This document shows, one piece after another, positions 35,201-46,265 of a DNA stretch of 64,000 nucleotides. Where the stretch lies: positions 62,001-126,000 of the forward strand of contig LVLI01000229.1 in assembly GCA_001687465.1 (NCBI GenBank), in the 5' to 3' direction. The notes below the pieces were generated by a model, which worked only from the letters and a program-made list of their open reading frames with translations, had not been told where the DNA came from and made no database searches. The translations under genes and the position numbers were made by a program. Position 1 is the first letter of the stretch, and each line of letters opens with the position of its first letter. The DNA comes from Halocafeteria seosinensis. Lineage: Eukaryota; Sar; Bigyra; Bicosoecida.

Positions 35201-38200
35201 TTGCTCACGCTGTGGGTAGCAATTGTGAGTGACTCATGTTTTGAAGTCCGGAAAACATGTTGGCACATATTACGTTCGTGGCTAGTTTGTCATCCGGATT
35301 TAGCTAGCGTCCAGTTTGCTGACCACCCCAGTACTGCTAAGTATTCTCTTTATAACCGTGTTAAATGGTTCAGTGACGTAGTGTCCCGAGTACTGTTGGA
35401 GTCTCACCCAGCGCTTTCGACGGGCCATCAGGCGGAGTTATTGAACCACTGTGCAGACTCCGTGGAAGTGTTGATACAAATTTACAATGTGACCTCTTCC
35501 CCAGGAAGTGATGAGGCTTGTGATGTGGCTACCATCTTGCTCCAATGTGTTGCTGCGGCAATTGCACCCTTTGGTTGTGTCGACTCGTCAGGTGTGGACA
35601 AACGTGTTATGCAGCAGTCGAGGAACCTTTTGTCACACGCATGCAGTGCTGTTTCCATACTGGTAGAGCCATCTATTTCAGAATGTATATTTCGGGGATC
35701 ACCATTGCTTCTGAATTTGTACCTCGGAGTGTATGTCGTTAATCGGTCACCGATCGTCGACGATGAGTATCGCAAGCATGCGTCGCTGACCCTTCAGGGC
35801 GCTATCTACGATATTATTGGCCATTTTCGACCAATAGTCTGCGACAGTCCATGGTTTGTTACTTCCGACGACCTTTTGCTTTGTTACATATTTTCTATTG
35901 GTGGAATATCAAAATCGTTTGAAGAGAACTTGTCGCCGTGGATGAAGCATTTTTGTAGTCAGCTACTCAAGTATAACGATGAAGCTGATGCCCATTCCGG
36001 GATATCCCCCACTCCTGATATAGGGAATCATAACCAGTTAATGGCCTCGCACCTGGCGTTTCATTGTTACGAGTCCCTCGTTTTACCCAGAGCCTTGTTG
36101 ATTTCGGCAAGCCAATCGGTTGACCATGCCTGCATTTCCGATGAAGAAGCAATACTCAAATGTAGAACTGCGTTTGAAGTGTTCTTTTTGCTGCCTCTCA
36201 ACGCACGCCAATTCATACGCGACTTCCTCGGGGAAGGCCACAATTTTGCATCGGATTTTTTCGGAGGAACTGAGTCGACTATGCGAATGTTAGCACGGCA
36301 AGTATGGGACTGTGCCCGGTTCTATACAACGGAGCGTAATCCGATGAAGGGTACCCGTTTCGGATCAAGCGTTTGCACATCTGACCAGCTCCTGAGCTCA
36401 CCCTCGTTGCCTGCTGAAGTCGCTGGTTTTGTTTCGGGAAATGTGCAGGGGGCACCTTCCCGCAAGTCCACCGTTCGGTTGTTTTGGAATGACCACTGTA
36501 TTTGCCTTGCTCAACCGAGTGTCGAGCTCCACGATCGAACACATTCTGTGCAGAAGTACTGGATCCTTGAGTTTTTCACTTCCTTCGGCTACTGCCAGAA
36601 ACGTGTGAGTACAGAAACGAACCCCCTCTCTTCGCTTCCTGTTTCGCCTTTTGATACTGTCAGTTTCCGGAACCGAGGTGAGGAAGCGTCTTTGGAATCC
36701 CGCCAATACTCTTTGGAATTGTTCAATAGTAATTGGGATGATATGCCTTCCAAGTATGTTACATCTCAGGACACCAGCCCCAGCAAAGGCTCACCTGATA
36801 GTGATGCGGTATCCAGTAGGAGCGGTAGGACGTTTACTTCTCCTGGTTCGCCCCGTGTAGCTTTTGAACAAAGCAAGGGAAAACTACAGTTTTCAAAACT
36901 TTCCCCCAAAGCTGACGTGACCTACCAACGTGTACTTCGTTTAGGAGAGGAATCAGGAGATCACGAGGAGGGGATCTCTCGCACACCTCTCCCACCGCGG
37001 GATCGCTCCTATAGTACACCGAGCCCTCCGGATCACTCCTTCTACCAGGAACGATACGGCTCGCAGAACTCTCATGTTTCTGTTACCTCGCCGTTGCGAG
37101 AGCCATTTACTCTTCGTTCAACTGTGTCCGAGCTTAACGAAGACACGTTTTCTTTGGAAGAAACCGAAGATAAATCTAGTTCTTGGCATGGGATAATGAA
37201 GTGGTTGACCCACAAGACCTCAAATACGAATTCCAACAGTCGGGCTTTGTTCCAACACTCATATCAAGAGGTGCAATCTACTGCTACAAGCAGAGTAGAT
37301 CCCAGTTGTGCTACCAGCTCTTCATTCGATGCAATGGCCCGCCAGCTTCGTGATATTTTAAGCGAGTCCCGAGGCGAGAGTGAAACGCAGTCATCAGAAT
37401 CAACGTTTCGAGAGCTGCAGCAGCATTTTGATGAGGAAGCCATCTTTCCAGTTTGTCGGACCATGCGAATGCTTGAGAAATGGTGTCCAAGTGAGCTGCA
37501 TAAATTTGGAGTTATGTACATTTCGAAGGATGCCACTACAGAAGAGGAGGTACTGGCAACTGAGACCATTCCCCGATGGGCTTTGCAATTCTTAAACTAT
37601 CTAGGAGAAACAACTCCTACAAAGAATTGCAAAAAATACCTGGGTGGACTTGACAATGAGCATAATACTGATGGACGCTTTTGTATCACCTATGAGTCCA
37701 CCAGCAACATAACACGTATAGCATTTCACTGTGTTCATCTGATGCTAGACCGAACTTGTGAGGATGGGTGTACTCCTTCTGAGCAATCGTCTCTTACGTC
37801 AATCAAACGGCATATTGGGAATGATTTCGTCACCATCATCTTGCTGGAGCCAGGGGCACAGTTCAATTGGAGGTCGTTTCTGGGCGAGTTCAATCTCGTT
37901 GCCATTTTGGTGCAACCAGTTGTAAACGAATTCGTCGATGCAGCAATGAATTTTGACTTCCTACGAATCAGTATCATTTCGAAACGGTCGCTACCACCGT
38001 TTGGTCCGAGGGGTCCTATATCTGGTGTGGCGGATAACTGGTGGACGTACATGCTGTCTTTTCGGAACCATGTGCAGAAGTGGCTCTCCATCGGCGAGGT
38101 GGCTGAGACAATGGGAGATAAAAGCGTGGAACAATACGCTGACCTGCATTTTTCCCATGGTAGTGATAATGCTGAAGACACACCGTTGATTAGGGCGGAG

Positions 38201-38467
38201 CAGGATCTTTCAGATATTGCAGCCAACGGACGGCTGTCACCGCGTAGTTCTTTCATCACGAGCTTTTCCTCTGCTGCATCCCTTGTAAGGTCGACAGCGA
38301 TTCAAGCTGACATCAGTTGCCGATTATGTTTGAGAGGACTAGTTGAGCCCATTTCAGGCTTTGAGGAGAGATCGCGTTTGTTCGATAATTGCCTGAGTAA
38401 ACTTGCACAAACTCAGCGGTATGAAACAATGGGATCATTACAGTCATCACTGGAATCAGAAATATAA
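32234..38467 (+). CDS. TSC2: Tuberin-like GTPase-activating protein
   Basis: An intronless frame of 2077 aa, close to animal tuberin in length. Tuberin is the GAP subunit of the TSC complex that switches Rheb off and so restrains TORC1. The C-terminal Rap/Ran-GAP domain is clear: ALQFLNYLGETTPTKNCKKY, LGGLD, DGRFCITYES, IAFHCVHLMLD, then RHIGNDFVTIILLEPG and FNLVAILVQPVV. The asparagine in GND is N1863, the asparagine thumb that catalyses GTP hydrolysis in this family, so the enzyme looks active. The ending SGVADNWWTYMLSFRNHVQKW corresponds to tuberin's SKWIARLRHIKR region. The large N-terminal part is alpha-helical, HEAT-like and matches tuberin's architecture, with a Ser-rich stretch before the GAP domain. 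Alternatives such as RalGAP alpha are less likely given KNCKKYLGGLD and RHIGNDFV. No Rheb or TSC1 gene is in the window. Confidence 0.9.
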   Translation: MASLSWNGSSATAAVDVAMHGRQLPKDVKTFIKFLEPLQEESTNLSSRSTNVNLSYSTESDNFFQNSKDIIERLIKLKKSLYDKDCEYEILLVVWDHLRSILNRLDQYKKRQSYGDAGTSEEREEGSYGGNERDASVGAAMQNAVFEVMFAMADNQFDELSVLRREFLELVRDPSYPVHVRILLLKKATRDGCRLDPFVPEVEDALLKLSNKGSEAPSAFTNMAAVLLRNGFRSFPTSVVETVIGQVNEIAEDAVKDGDTMGCRRCLSVYEAVVQAGILPCNSIGNITGIICHSWILVKHEAHSIMHLLMQTEVKYQTLVSLMKLLEQWESIPTKLICGCINLVSKAVWEDDEYGDAPFTKVSLLKLFYQMRSSEDGEIILQMLLALERLIRYYGPQLTIEWDYVFKVLSAVFHDCKTGKMITVPTHPSAFGLQLRSEASGISGGESGAGAKTPATEHQRVQSMLSRKIGAQISAQERSHDRILKVGAKAHHLSGVSRETRKETATTVSSSWGESIGGLPSEYIPESDEAISREMSATNIFDALLAAVEPIQDVFLDYKFSGSIEALEEVCEIADDLGSFSCKMILLRLRSQRILKVSSRYPSFEAWLKDVQRFLYVFYLHEGNPFVRRQCLHVLWIVWQLYRNFIGPDYFSCKPPTDGDSPDPRLKRKSNPALRETLSREFTLKAAIQQGRSRKGNGNAPQTGSNMLSSSSAINGPPLTTRRRANTMAQTGDQERPRVADQVYQSNVDELLANVYAPLFAHAPVDPDSTTRTQAMSLMVKMMPQITTSALDELLQLLNDIAWIDDHKDNEEQFLSCSPLQQYLSFGFTEGELPRGCDDVVRNSTVPASFLSGIGIGSLLRHTLPHLPSSEPKYLIECLQQMLRAHSSAISRLLAVMNLSSIQFWSDFRIQWFPHHHFVDDDTLEPQNLFEVTDIVPQLPTLCGKCEDINCPRLSATRKAYFLYLLIPGRETAFDSNNSAFSAIEGDQLLLTLWVAIVSDSCFEVRKTCWHILRSWLVCHPDLASVQFADHPSTAKYSLYNRVKWFSDVVSRVLLESHPALSTGHQAELLNHCADSVEVLIQIYNVTSSPGSDEACDVATILLQCVAAAIAPFGCVDSSGVDKRVMQQSRNLLSHACSAVSILVEPSISECIFRGSPLLLNLYLGVYVVNRSPIVDDEYRKHASLTLQGAIYDIIGHFRPIVCDSPWFVTSDDLLLCYIFSIGGISKSFEENLSPWMKHFCSQLLKYNDEADAHSGISPTPDIGNHNQLMASHLAFHCYESLVLPRALLISASQSVDHACISDEEAILKCRTAFEVFFLLPLNARQFIRDFLGEGHNFASDFFGGTESTMRMLARQVWDCARFYTTERNPMKGTRFGSSVCTSDQLLSSPSLPAEVAGFVSGNVQGAPSRKSTVRLFWNDHCICLAQPSVELHDRTHSVQKYWILEFFTSFGYCQKRVSTETNPLSSLPVSPFDTVSFRNRGEEASLESRQYSLELFNSNWDDMPSKYVTSQDTSPSKGSPDSDAVSSRSGRTFTSPGSPRVAFEQSKGKLQFSKLSPKADVTYQRVLRLGEESGDHEEGISRTPLPPRDRSYSTPSPPDHSFYQERYGSQNSHVSVTSPLREPFTLRSTVSELNEDTFSLEETEDKSSSWHGIMKWLTHKTSNTNSNSRALFQHSYQEVQSTATSRVDPSCATSSSFDAMARQLRDILSESRGESETQSSESTFRELQQHFDEEAIFPVCRTMRMLEKWCPSELHKFGVMYISKDATTEEEVLATETIPRWALQFLNYLGETTPTKNCKKYLGGLDNEHNTDGRFCITYESTSNITRIAFHCVHLMLDRTCEDGCTPSEQSSLTSIKRHIGNDFVTIILLEPGAQFNWRSFLGEFNLVAILVQPVVNEFVDAAMNFDFLRISIISKRSLPPFGPRGPISGVADNWWTYMLSFRNHVQKWLSIGEVAETMGDKSVEQYADLHFSHGSDNAEDTPLIRAEQDLSDIAANGRLSPRSSFITSFSSAASLVRSTAIQADISCRLCLRGLVEPISGFEERSRLFDNCLSKLAQTQRYETMGSLQSSLESEI

Positions 38468-39186
38468 TTGGTGTTGGGCTAGACGATGAACGGCGGAGGC
38501 CGCCACCAGGCAATGCTGGCCGTCTGCACTAGTGCTAGAAGCTTTGTGGACTTAGTTGTTTAGGTAAATGATACCGTACACCCTACCTTTCGTGTCAGGA
38601 ATTACCCATCATAGAATTAGCAAACTCCTGGAATTCTGGAAGGTCTGCTTCCACGGGGTGATTCGTAAAAAATTATAAGCCTTACTTAGGGTGCATACCA
38701 GCACTTTTTGATTAATTTCCTGAGAACACGCCAATGTTTCAATTGTTTTGCCTTAAAACTTCCTCCATGCCGTAACTGGCAGATAACCGTTAAGCTCAGG
38801 TTCCGCAATGACTTCACACAATACCAAAATCACTGTTCCCAATGCCATGCATACAAATGTAATCTAAGTATGTACACCCTTGTCTTCATTGTTTTACTAT
38901 TGAGAATTCCTTGTGGATAGTTTGTCGCGTGCGTCAAGGAGTGCAAAGCCGTGTATGGCCTGCCAGTTGGTGGGACACTCAACTCCGGGAAGAAACATCC
39001 TAAACTCTGGTTCATTTTCCCCACAAACTAGCAGCTTGTAGCACGTTGCTCTGGTAGTTTTCCTCTTGTTGACTGACCTAGAAGCGTGGTACACTGTCTC
39101 CAGCATTGTGATGAAATGGAAGCTGTCCAGGAAGTGTACACGAAGGAGTGAAAGTACGTTTGGAAGACGTCAGAGCAGTAAGCGTC
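38468..39186. other. Intergenic
   Basis: 3' flank of TSC2 and 5' flank of the next gene. No supported gene. Confidence 0.5.
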
Positions 39187-42100
39187 ATGCCGCCTCCTAT
39201 TACCGAGCCCTTAAAGGCGATAAAGAGGCGGAAGAGGAGGACGAAGAAGAAACGAAGGTTTAAATATGAGAAAGCAGAAGCGTCAGCACTCAACTTGGAC
39301 TTCTTCCATGCTCTTACGGCCGATTCAGCGGGCAATGAATCCAAGGGAGCATCTGGAAGTGGTTCCAAGAAAGCTACTGGATGCAAGGTAAAAATTGTGG
39401 ACAGTATTGTATTTGCTTCTGGGTAAGTCCTTTTTCTGTTACGTCAGCTACATCTATGCTACATGGAATGATGAGATGTGCAGATCCCCGACTATATGGT
39501 ACGCAACTGAGAAACATTCAGGAAGAGTACTGAAGCGTCCACATGCACAATTATTTTACGAGAATATTTTCCACTTTTTCAATGTGTGGGCAACGGAAAG
39601 ACGAAAAGTAGAAACTCCTTCGAAACTTGATAAAATTTCTGATATTGTGGCTATCTTCCACCCAATGAATCCTCAAGCTGATCCGGAACTCCTTCCACTG
39701 CAACTGGTATATCTGACCGACAGGACACTTAAGCCATACTTACGAGGAGAGATCACCGATAATGAAGCCAATAACTTGATCCACCGCTCGGATGGAGCGT
39801 CAATGAACTATTTGGATGCCAAACTTAAACAACTCGGCAGACTTGACCAGAAAGTAGAGGAAGACGAACACTTCGGATACCGGACTGGGGTTCTGCAATA
39901 CTTCCCCTGGCCATATTCGGATTTTAATGGTAAGGTTCAACAGCATAACATCAGTGAAATTCTGGACTTCCCTTTCGACAAATATTACAGAAATGCTTCG
40001 AGTATGCATTAAACCTGAGAAGAAAAGTTCATCCAGACGATCGAAGGCTCACGCTCCACCGATGGGTGTGGGAATGGGAATGCGAATTTTTAGCATTGAA
40101 AGGAAGAAAGGAGCTGTACCGATTGTGGACGTTTCAAGGTATGCACTGTGTATCGACGCTTATCAGTTCAAGGCTCACGTCGTACCTAGTACTCTATTGC
40201 TCCAGCTTCGCTCCCGGTAAGCGTGGCCAGACGTGGGACATCCTGGGTAGCAAGGGGAAGCCCAGCGCCACCCCAGTGGAGGTAGTGAAGGTGGAGGAGG
40301 AGGCATTTCTTCTGTAAGTTTGATTTTGCTCCGACTTTACACACAATCGCATAAACTACATGAGTTTATTAACAGGGAATTGGTCCGGAAAGCCTGTTAC
40401 AACATTGTCTGCCACTTGGCAAACGTATATGAAACTGTGAGTGGCTACGGTTACTGAAGATGCTCAACTACTTGGCTGACCAGAACATGTCGTACCACCC
40501 ACATACCCGCAGAGAGACCAGCCGCTCAAGTTTATCCGCTTGTACTTTAAACTTGATAGCAGACACGTCCTACATTTAATGTGGTGCGATAAAATGATAA
40601 CTGAGTATCAGCAAGTTGAAGCCCCAAGTGAAGCATTCCAAAGCGTAAATAGTAAGTGACCTTGATATGTCCCGTAAAAGTGTATCGTGATAAGACTTTT
40701 GCTGCAGTGGACTCCACCGTGGAACTAAGTAACATGTCCATATACCCCGAAGGTACAGCGGAGTCAGAGCACATCACTCCAGCACCTACCCCGTCTGTCG
40801 AAAAAGCCGAGGCTCCAGAAGGCATACTTTCAAAGTACTCCAGGAAGTACCAGGTGTGGACAAAAAGTGCTTCTCCAGCAGAGCTCCACGATTTTCTCCA
40901 TGAAGACAAAATGAAGGAATTCGACCCTTCAGATAACGAAGCTATCGTTTCGAAAGAGTACCATGAACATCAGTTGGCACTCCAAGTCATGGCTACCACA
41001 GGGAAGGGGCTCAACGAAAGAGTTTTGCCTATGTACACTACAGCAACGCCGACGAAGAAATACGGTCCCTCTAATGCCAAGTAGGTTTTCCAACACTGAT
41101 GGTGCATTGCCTATCCCATTCTTCGACTTCAAATGGTTTTCGAATACAGGACAAGAAGACGCCTTGGGAAGCAGTTGAAAATAATGCAAGAAAATTCCCA
41201 AAACAGTTTTTTTCAGCAGGTTCTTTGGCTGAGGAAAATATATGATAGCGGTACCGATGGTACGTAACTTGTAAAGCCCCTCTACTTTTTCAAATCGACG
41301 AATTCCATCTGGTTTGCAGAGGGAGTGGTGAGGAGTTTATCCAAGGAAATAGGAATTGACATGAACCAACTTGTACAGCTTGATCGGCGTGAACTTGAAC
41401 TGTTTCTAGGCTCAAGAGTATGTATGGTATACGTGCAAGGCGGGAATACGTCACTACCTCTGTTCATTTCGATTCATGACTTGCAGAACTCGACCGCGTC
41501 GTCCTCGAATAACTCTAACTGGCTAGGGAGATTCGGGCTTCAGAGTAGATCAGGTTCCGAGGAATCTAGCCGCTTTGGTAGCCATAGTAGGGCAGGTTCA
41601 GCCGTACCATCCATTCCAAAATCAGCATCTACGATGGATTTACGAGCCGCCAGCTCTTCCTTTTATCAACCAACTACTTCCCTGTCCGAGTTTTCGATGT
41701 TGGAGAGTAGCCCTCGAACTACAATTGAGCAATGGAGGGACAGGAGAAAACTCTTTGAACAGTCTACCGAAGGAAACTCATATCACGGTGAATACGAAGG
41801 GGCGGAAGTTAATGGAGATAGCGTGGAGGCGGCACAAATTAGGTATGAAGAAGGGCCACCTGTAGGACGCGATTCTGGAAACGGCCACCGTGAAGCAGCT
41901 GCAACGGAGAACGTTTCGGAACAGAAACCAGAACCTACATCAGCGGATACAGCAAACAAGGTACCTACGGAGGGAGATATCTTTGATCCAAAAGGGGAAG
42001 AAGACTTAGAAGAGGATCAAGACAAGAATATTCACCGTTTGGCTTTGCTGCGGGAGAGAGATGTCTTCAAACTTGCCCACCATCGTGAAGCGCAGTTGAA

Positions 42101-44691
42101 AGGAGACCTTGTACAGCACATGCTTATGCATTATCAGGACAATATAAACAAAGTAATGAGTGATCGGCTTGTAGAGCACACGGAGTCAGTGTATGGGAAG
42201 CCATCGGCAAGATCGGCCAAGTCTGCCCTTTCTGAATCAAAGAGTGACACCGCAATTCCTGTCCGCGAAGATGTAAACGTAGCAAGTGGACCAGAAAGAC
42301 CGAGTACGTCCCCAATTTCCTCAAAACCCAAGCCATCCACTGCCGACACCGACCAGAAAGGGCATAACCAGGCACCCACCAATGTCCATAGGGTTCCAGA
42401 ATTGAAGGAGACCTACGACACGGTGCCCGTACTCTACTATAAGTAAGAGCTGTTATCCAGCAACTACTATTACATCCAATGCGAAGCAACCTCTTATTTC
42501 GCAGCAAACCGGAAGATCCGTATAACCATCCTCGGAAAAATTCGAGACCAGTTTCCCCTGAAGACACATTTGCAAGTGTTGACCATCTCCTGGAATCCGC
42601 CGTAAGTGGGATGAATTGTATGAAAAACTTGCACGCGGATATCTAGGCCTGTCGAAATGTCATACCATACAGAGGGGAGCACGGTTTTTTGACGAGCACT
42701 ACGACGCGGAAGAGAAAGAACAGAAAGAGGAACCGAAGGAAGCGGAACAACAAGAAGAGTATGTCATCTAGCAACTGACCTCATGGCTGTCTCACGGTAA
42801 CTGTGTACGATGGTTCTCAACAGCTATCCAAACTCCGGACAAAATGCTCCGTCGAAGAAGAAGCATCCTAGTGAGAAAACATTTGCGCGAAAGTAAGGCC
42901 CCGTTAATTTTGGACAGCAGCACCCGCAAGGGTAATTCATCAAATATTGTGACGGGTACAGATCGGTCGAGAAAGCTCTTCGCTCTGGAAGTCGTGGAGC
43001 TGGTGCGCCTGCCTTTGGCAAAAATATTACAGATTTCGTGGTCGCATTAGACGACATTGATGGTAAGCTGCGGCACTCATATACATCTGTTTCCTGAAAC
43101 GTTGATAATGGTGCTCTTCGGCAGGCGCCACCGCCGCCGTTAAGAGACAACGACGGATCGAGCGTCGGATTCGAAAACAAAGAAGGAGGGCTCTGCACAG
43201 TGCATTCAAAATGATAAGAGCCCATAGGAAAGATATGCCTATAGATTCCAAAACAGCGTATACTTACCATTCGCCCAAAGGGTCGTCCATGCAAATCAGC
43301 AATGAAATGGTGTCGGAGTTACCGTCGGAAACGCAGAAAGTTGTCAGGGATACGTTCCAGGAGGTACGGTCCAAACACATAGCACAATGGAAGGCACGGT
43401 TCCACACAACGATCATATATACAGATTTATTCAAACGATATGAAGAAAGATTCATTCTACGTTTCCCCTTCGGATGTCAAGGATCAGGATCGCCAAAGAT
43501 GGGAGCAGGTACGTGTAGCAAACTGCATTGCCCTTTCCTTGCCTAGGCACCCCGTTACAATAAAGTGGAATTGCGGGCAAATATACAGGCCACCATGGCC
43601 GAATATGAGCGTCGCCGTGAAGGACAACAGTCATTGAGGAAGTTTGAAGTAAGGCATGCAGTGGTGTACGTCGAGGACTAGTTGAAGCCATTACTTGTGG
43701 AAAGTGATACCGTTCTCCAGGATGAACGCTTGAAGAAGAGATTACACACAGCGGAACTGCCTGCAATCGACCAAGATAAATACCACAAGCTCAGTGGTGC
43801 TGAAAATGCGGGTATGTATGATGCTAGAGGGAAGCGTGATAGGCTTATTCATGTATCACGATCCCGCTTTCCGCAGATTCCCATGTACGAACTCTGCAGC
43901 GGCGGGCTAAAATGGCTTTCGGACCAAATGTTGATGTAATATGGGCTCCTCTGGAAAAATCAAAGCAGCAACCTAGACCCAAGAGTCAGAATCCTGGTAG
44001 CCCTCATCGGCATTCTCGACATACCGGCCATACAAGCAATGCGCCAGGAACCTCCAGTTACATGAATGAGAACTCATCTGTCCTTTCGTCAATTGCTAGT
44101 GTATCTCCTCCGCCGTCAACCGAGAAAGGCAGTCCGTTTGCTTCAAAATTGTTGCCTCAGTCGAAACCCCGCAGTTCCACTGCCGGTGAACTTGTTGCAA
44201 AGTGTCATCCACCGTTCAGTAAGCTGACGGCTGGTTCCTTAAATGCTATGACAAATTCTGAGGGCGAAGAAGAGGTACGGCAATTCGAAAAGGAGCAAGA
44301 GAAAGGGAAGGCGCGAGAAGTAAGGCAACATCTGCGAGCTTTGCGGCTAACGCACCAAAGAGGAGATAGTTCCGTTGAAAATATCTCTGTTGGGCCTTGG
44401 GGAAGCACTCTCGAGAGCCCTCAAGCGTCTAGTCCCCAGAAGCCGAAGAAAAAACGAAACAAGAAGCATAAGAATTACCTGCAAAAAAGTCAGCAAAGCA
44501 TGAGTACATTTGAGGATGATGGGGAAACAGTATCCCCTGAAGCAAGAGAGAGCCCATCCAGAATGTCGCCTTCGGATGGAAAACAAGAGGGCAGTATTTC
44601 AACGAATACTGGTACTTCCTTCATGAGCGTGGAGCCGCAGCATTCCGAGGACGCCAGCAACAAAATTCCTCCAACGGATTCTGCAGCATAG
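39187..44691 (+). CDS. Unrecognised 1461-aa protein, 19 exons
   Basis: I assembled 19 in-phase exons: 39187-39422, 39484-39929, 39991-40138, 40206-40313, 40376-40436, 40513-40651, 40708-41080, 41150-41250, 41320-42442, 42505-42601, 42673-42758, 42824-42892, 42918-42955, 43033-43062, 43125-43363, 43425-43508, 43547-43648, 43721-43811 and 43877-44691. The start is the ATG beginning MPPPITEPLKAIKRRKRRTK. A folded-looking N-terminal region includes RPHAQLFYENIFHFFNVWAT, TGVLQYFPWPYSDFNEMLRV and LKFIRLYFKLDSRHVLHLMW. It is followed by EIGIDMNQLVQLDRRELELF and a long charged, Ser-rich part. Basic or coiled segments (VKRQRRIERRIRKQRRRALH) come later, and the C-terminus is low complexity. There is no signal peptide or membrane span. 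I do not recognise the family. Exons of 30 and 38 nt are the least certain. It lies in the same neighbourhood as tectonic, but context alone does not prove a ciliary role. Confidence 0.7.
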
Positions 44692-44978
44692 GGTCATGAT
44701 GGGATGTACACACCGCAACAAGGAAGCCCAACTATACCTAAGACAAACATAAGCCAACAATAAACGATGTACAGCCAGTGAGTGGTGTTCCGGATCGGGA
44801 ACATTGTTTTCATTATTGTACGCATCATTAGTGGAAACGTAGCTTATGTTATTGCTTCCACATAAAACTTGCCTGCTGAGGCTATCATTACACGGTGTCA
44901 CCCACACGTAGCGCATGGCCGTATCTGACAACGTAAAAATGGTTGTGTGCTTCACTCAATACTGTTATTCTTTCCTTT

Positions 44979-45924
44979 TTAGATGAAATATTCACCGGTT
45001 GCAACCATTTTCTCCGCAAACTTTGTTTCCGCGCACTTCCTCTTGGGGTAGATCTCATGAGTAGTTCCCTGCAAAATTCAACCAAGACGCTTTGAAACCT
45101 TTCCGTAAAAGTGTAAGATCAGTTGATAGTGCGCACGCACTTGTTCGTCCGCTGTCCAACCGTAATCCTGACCCAACGTCAATGGATGGTGCCAAACATC
45201 TTTTGGCCCTTGAAAGTCTCGAATGTGCCGTCTTCGAGCGTCACTTAATTCGGACAGGCTTAACCTCGTGGACATCCTATCACCTCCTCCGACGGACTTC
45301 TCTCTCGCCTTTTCCTCTAAATGTTCTGCACTTACGTCCTTAAAGTACCGCGTGTACGAGGTTGTCAATGGTCCCCGTTTACCTTACCTTGAAGGGATCT
45401 GATTTTTTCCATAAAAGCGTCTTTCGGTATGACACTCTCTGCAGTGTTAGCAAAACGATCAAACATGATTAAGAGCTTCCCTGCTACGATGGAGAGGGTA
45501 GTACTTGCCTTGGTAATCAGAGAAGGCTTCCTGTAGTCTGCGTACTTCGCTAGTCGGCGGTGGTCCGTGGTACAAGTGCTTCAATAACGGTTCTATCTGG
45601 ACTCCAAACGCTCAGTAGATGTAACCAATGGACGTTAGTACGTCCCAGCAACAAAGTATAGTTCTTACTTGTGAATACTCTAACTTGCTACTGTCCGTTT
45701 GAAATCTGTCGAAGGCTCTGTCAAATTCATGTTCTTTGAACAGTGTTATATCTAGCGCATCCTGCAAATCCCAAGTTAGCCGTCATGCGTTTGAGTACCA
45801 AGAATCAGCTGTATTTCACGTTTCTCTGGAAAAAACAGCGTGTATATACATAAAAGGGCCTTACCAATTTGCAGGCTGCGATGGGATCCTGCGGTCCCAA
45901 GGCCGTTAGCCCAAAAAACGACAT
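44979..45924 (-). CDS. Unrecognised conserved-looking 202-aa protein
   Basis: Six exons (45924-45865, 45761-45669, 45596-45509, 45480-45388, 45325-45141, 45068-44979) join in phase to 202 aa. The protein starts MSFFGLTALGPQDPIAACKL. It contains IEPLLKHLYHGPPPTSEVRR, KLLIMFDRFANTAESVIPKD, WHHPLTLGQDYGW and a basic C-terminal piece IYPKRKCAETKFAEKMVATG. There are no membrane segments or enzyme motifs. Short, intron-rich proteins with such motif islands are common among ciliary microtubule-associated proteins. Together with its head-to-head placement 341 bp from tectonic this suggests, but does not show, a flagellar role. The third intron uses a GC donor (CAAG|GCAAGT), which is required to keep frame. 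The last intron starts GTGCGT. Confidence 0.6.
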
Positions 45925-46265
45925 CTCCTATCCCCTACCCCAAGATCACACACGGTGCACAAATTCTCGACACGTAAAACTACCACACTAATACCAATAC
46001 TTTCTTTGCATTTGCATATACAGCCTCCCAAACGGCGGAAAAAGAGCGCGCGTTCTCGCAAGCTCGCAACTTGAAGTTGAAGTTGCTCCCATGTCCAAGG
46101 AAAGATTGTCGTCTTCTCATGGGGCTTCGAATTCAAAACGAGCACCAAGAGTGGTGGAAAAGGAATTGGAATTGAGAGGTTCTCAGGACGCCCATTGAGA
46201 GTTCGCTTCCAAAGCAGGAATCTGTTTCCTATAGATATAGCAAGCATTATTGGATTCATCTAGCC
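45925..46265. promoter_or_regulatory. Divergent promoter region, 202-aa gene / tectonic
   Basis: 341 bp between two start codons pointing away from each other, so both genes probably share regulatory sequence. I see no named element such as a clear X-box for RFX factors, though one could be missed by eye. Confidence 0.45.

Noticed and set aside
43649-43681. An apparent 33-nt intron in the 19-exon gene
   Set aside because: A downstream acceptor gives a 72-nt intron in the same phase, which fits the other introns of the gene.
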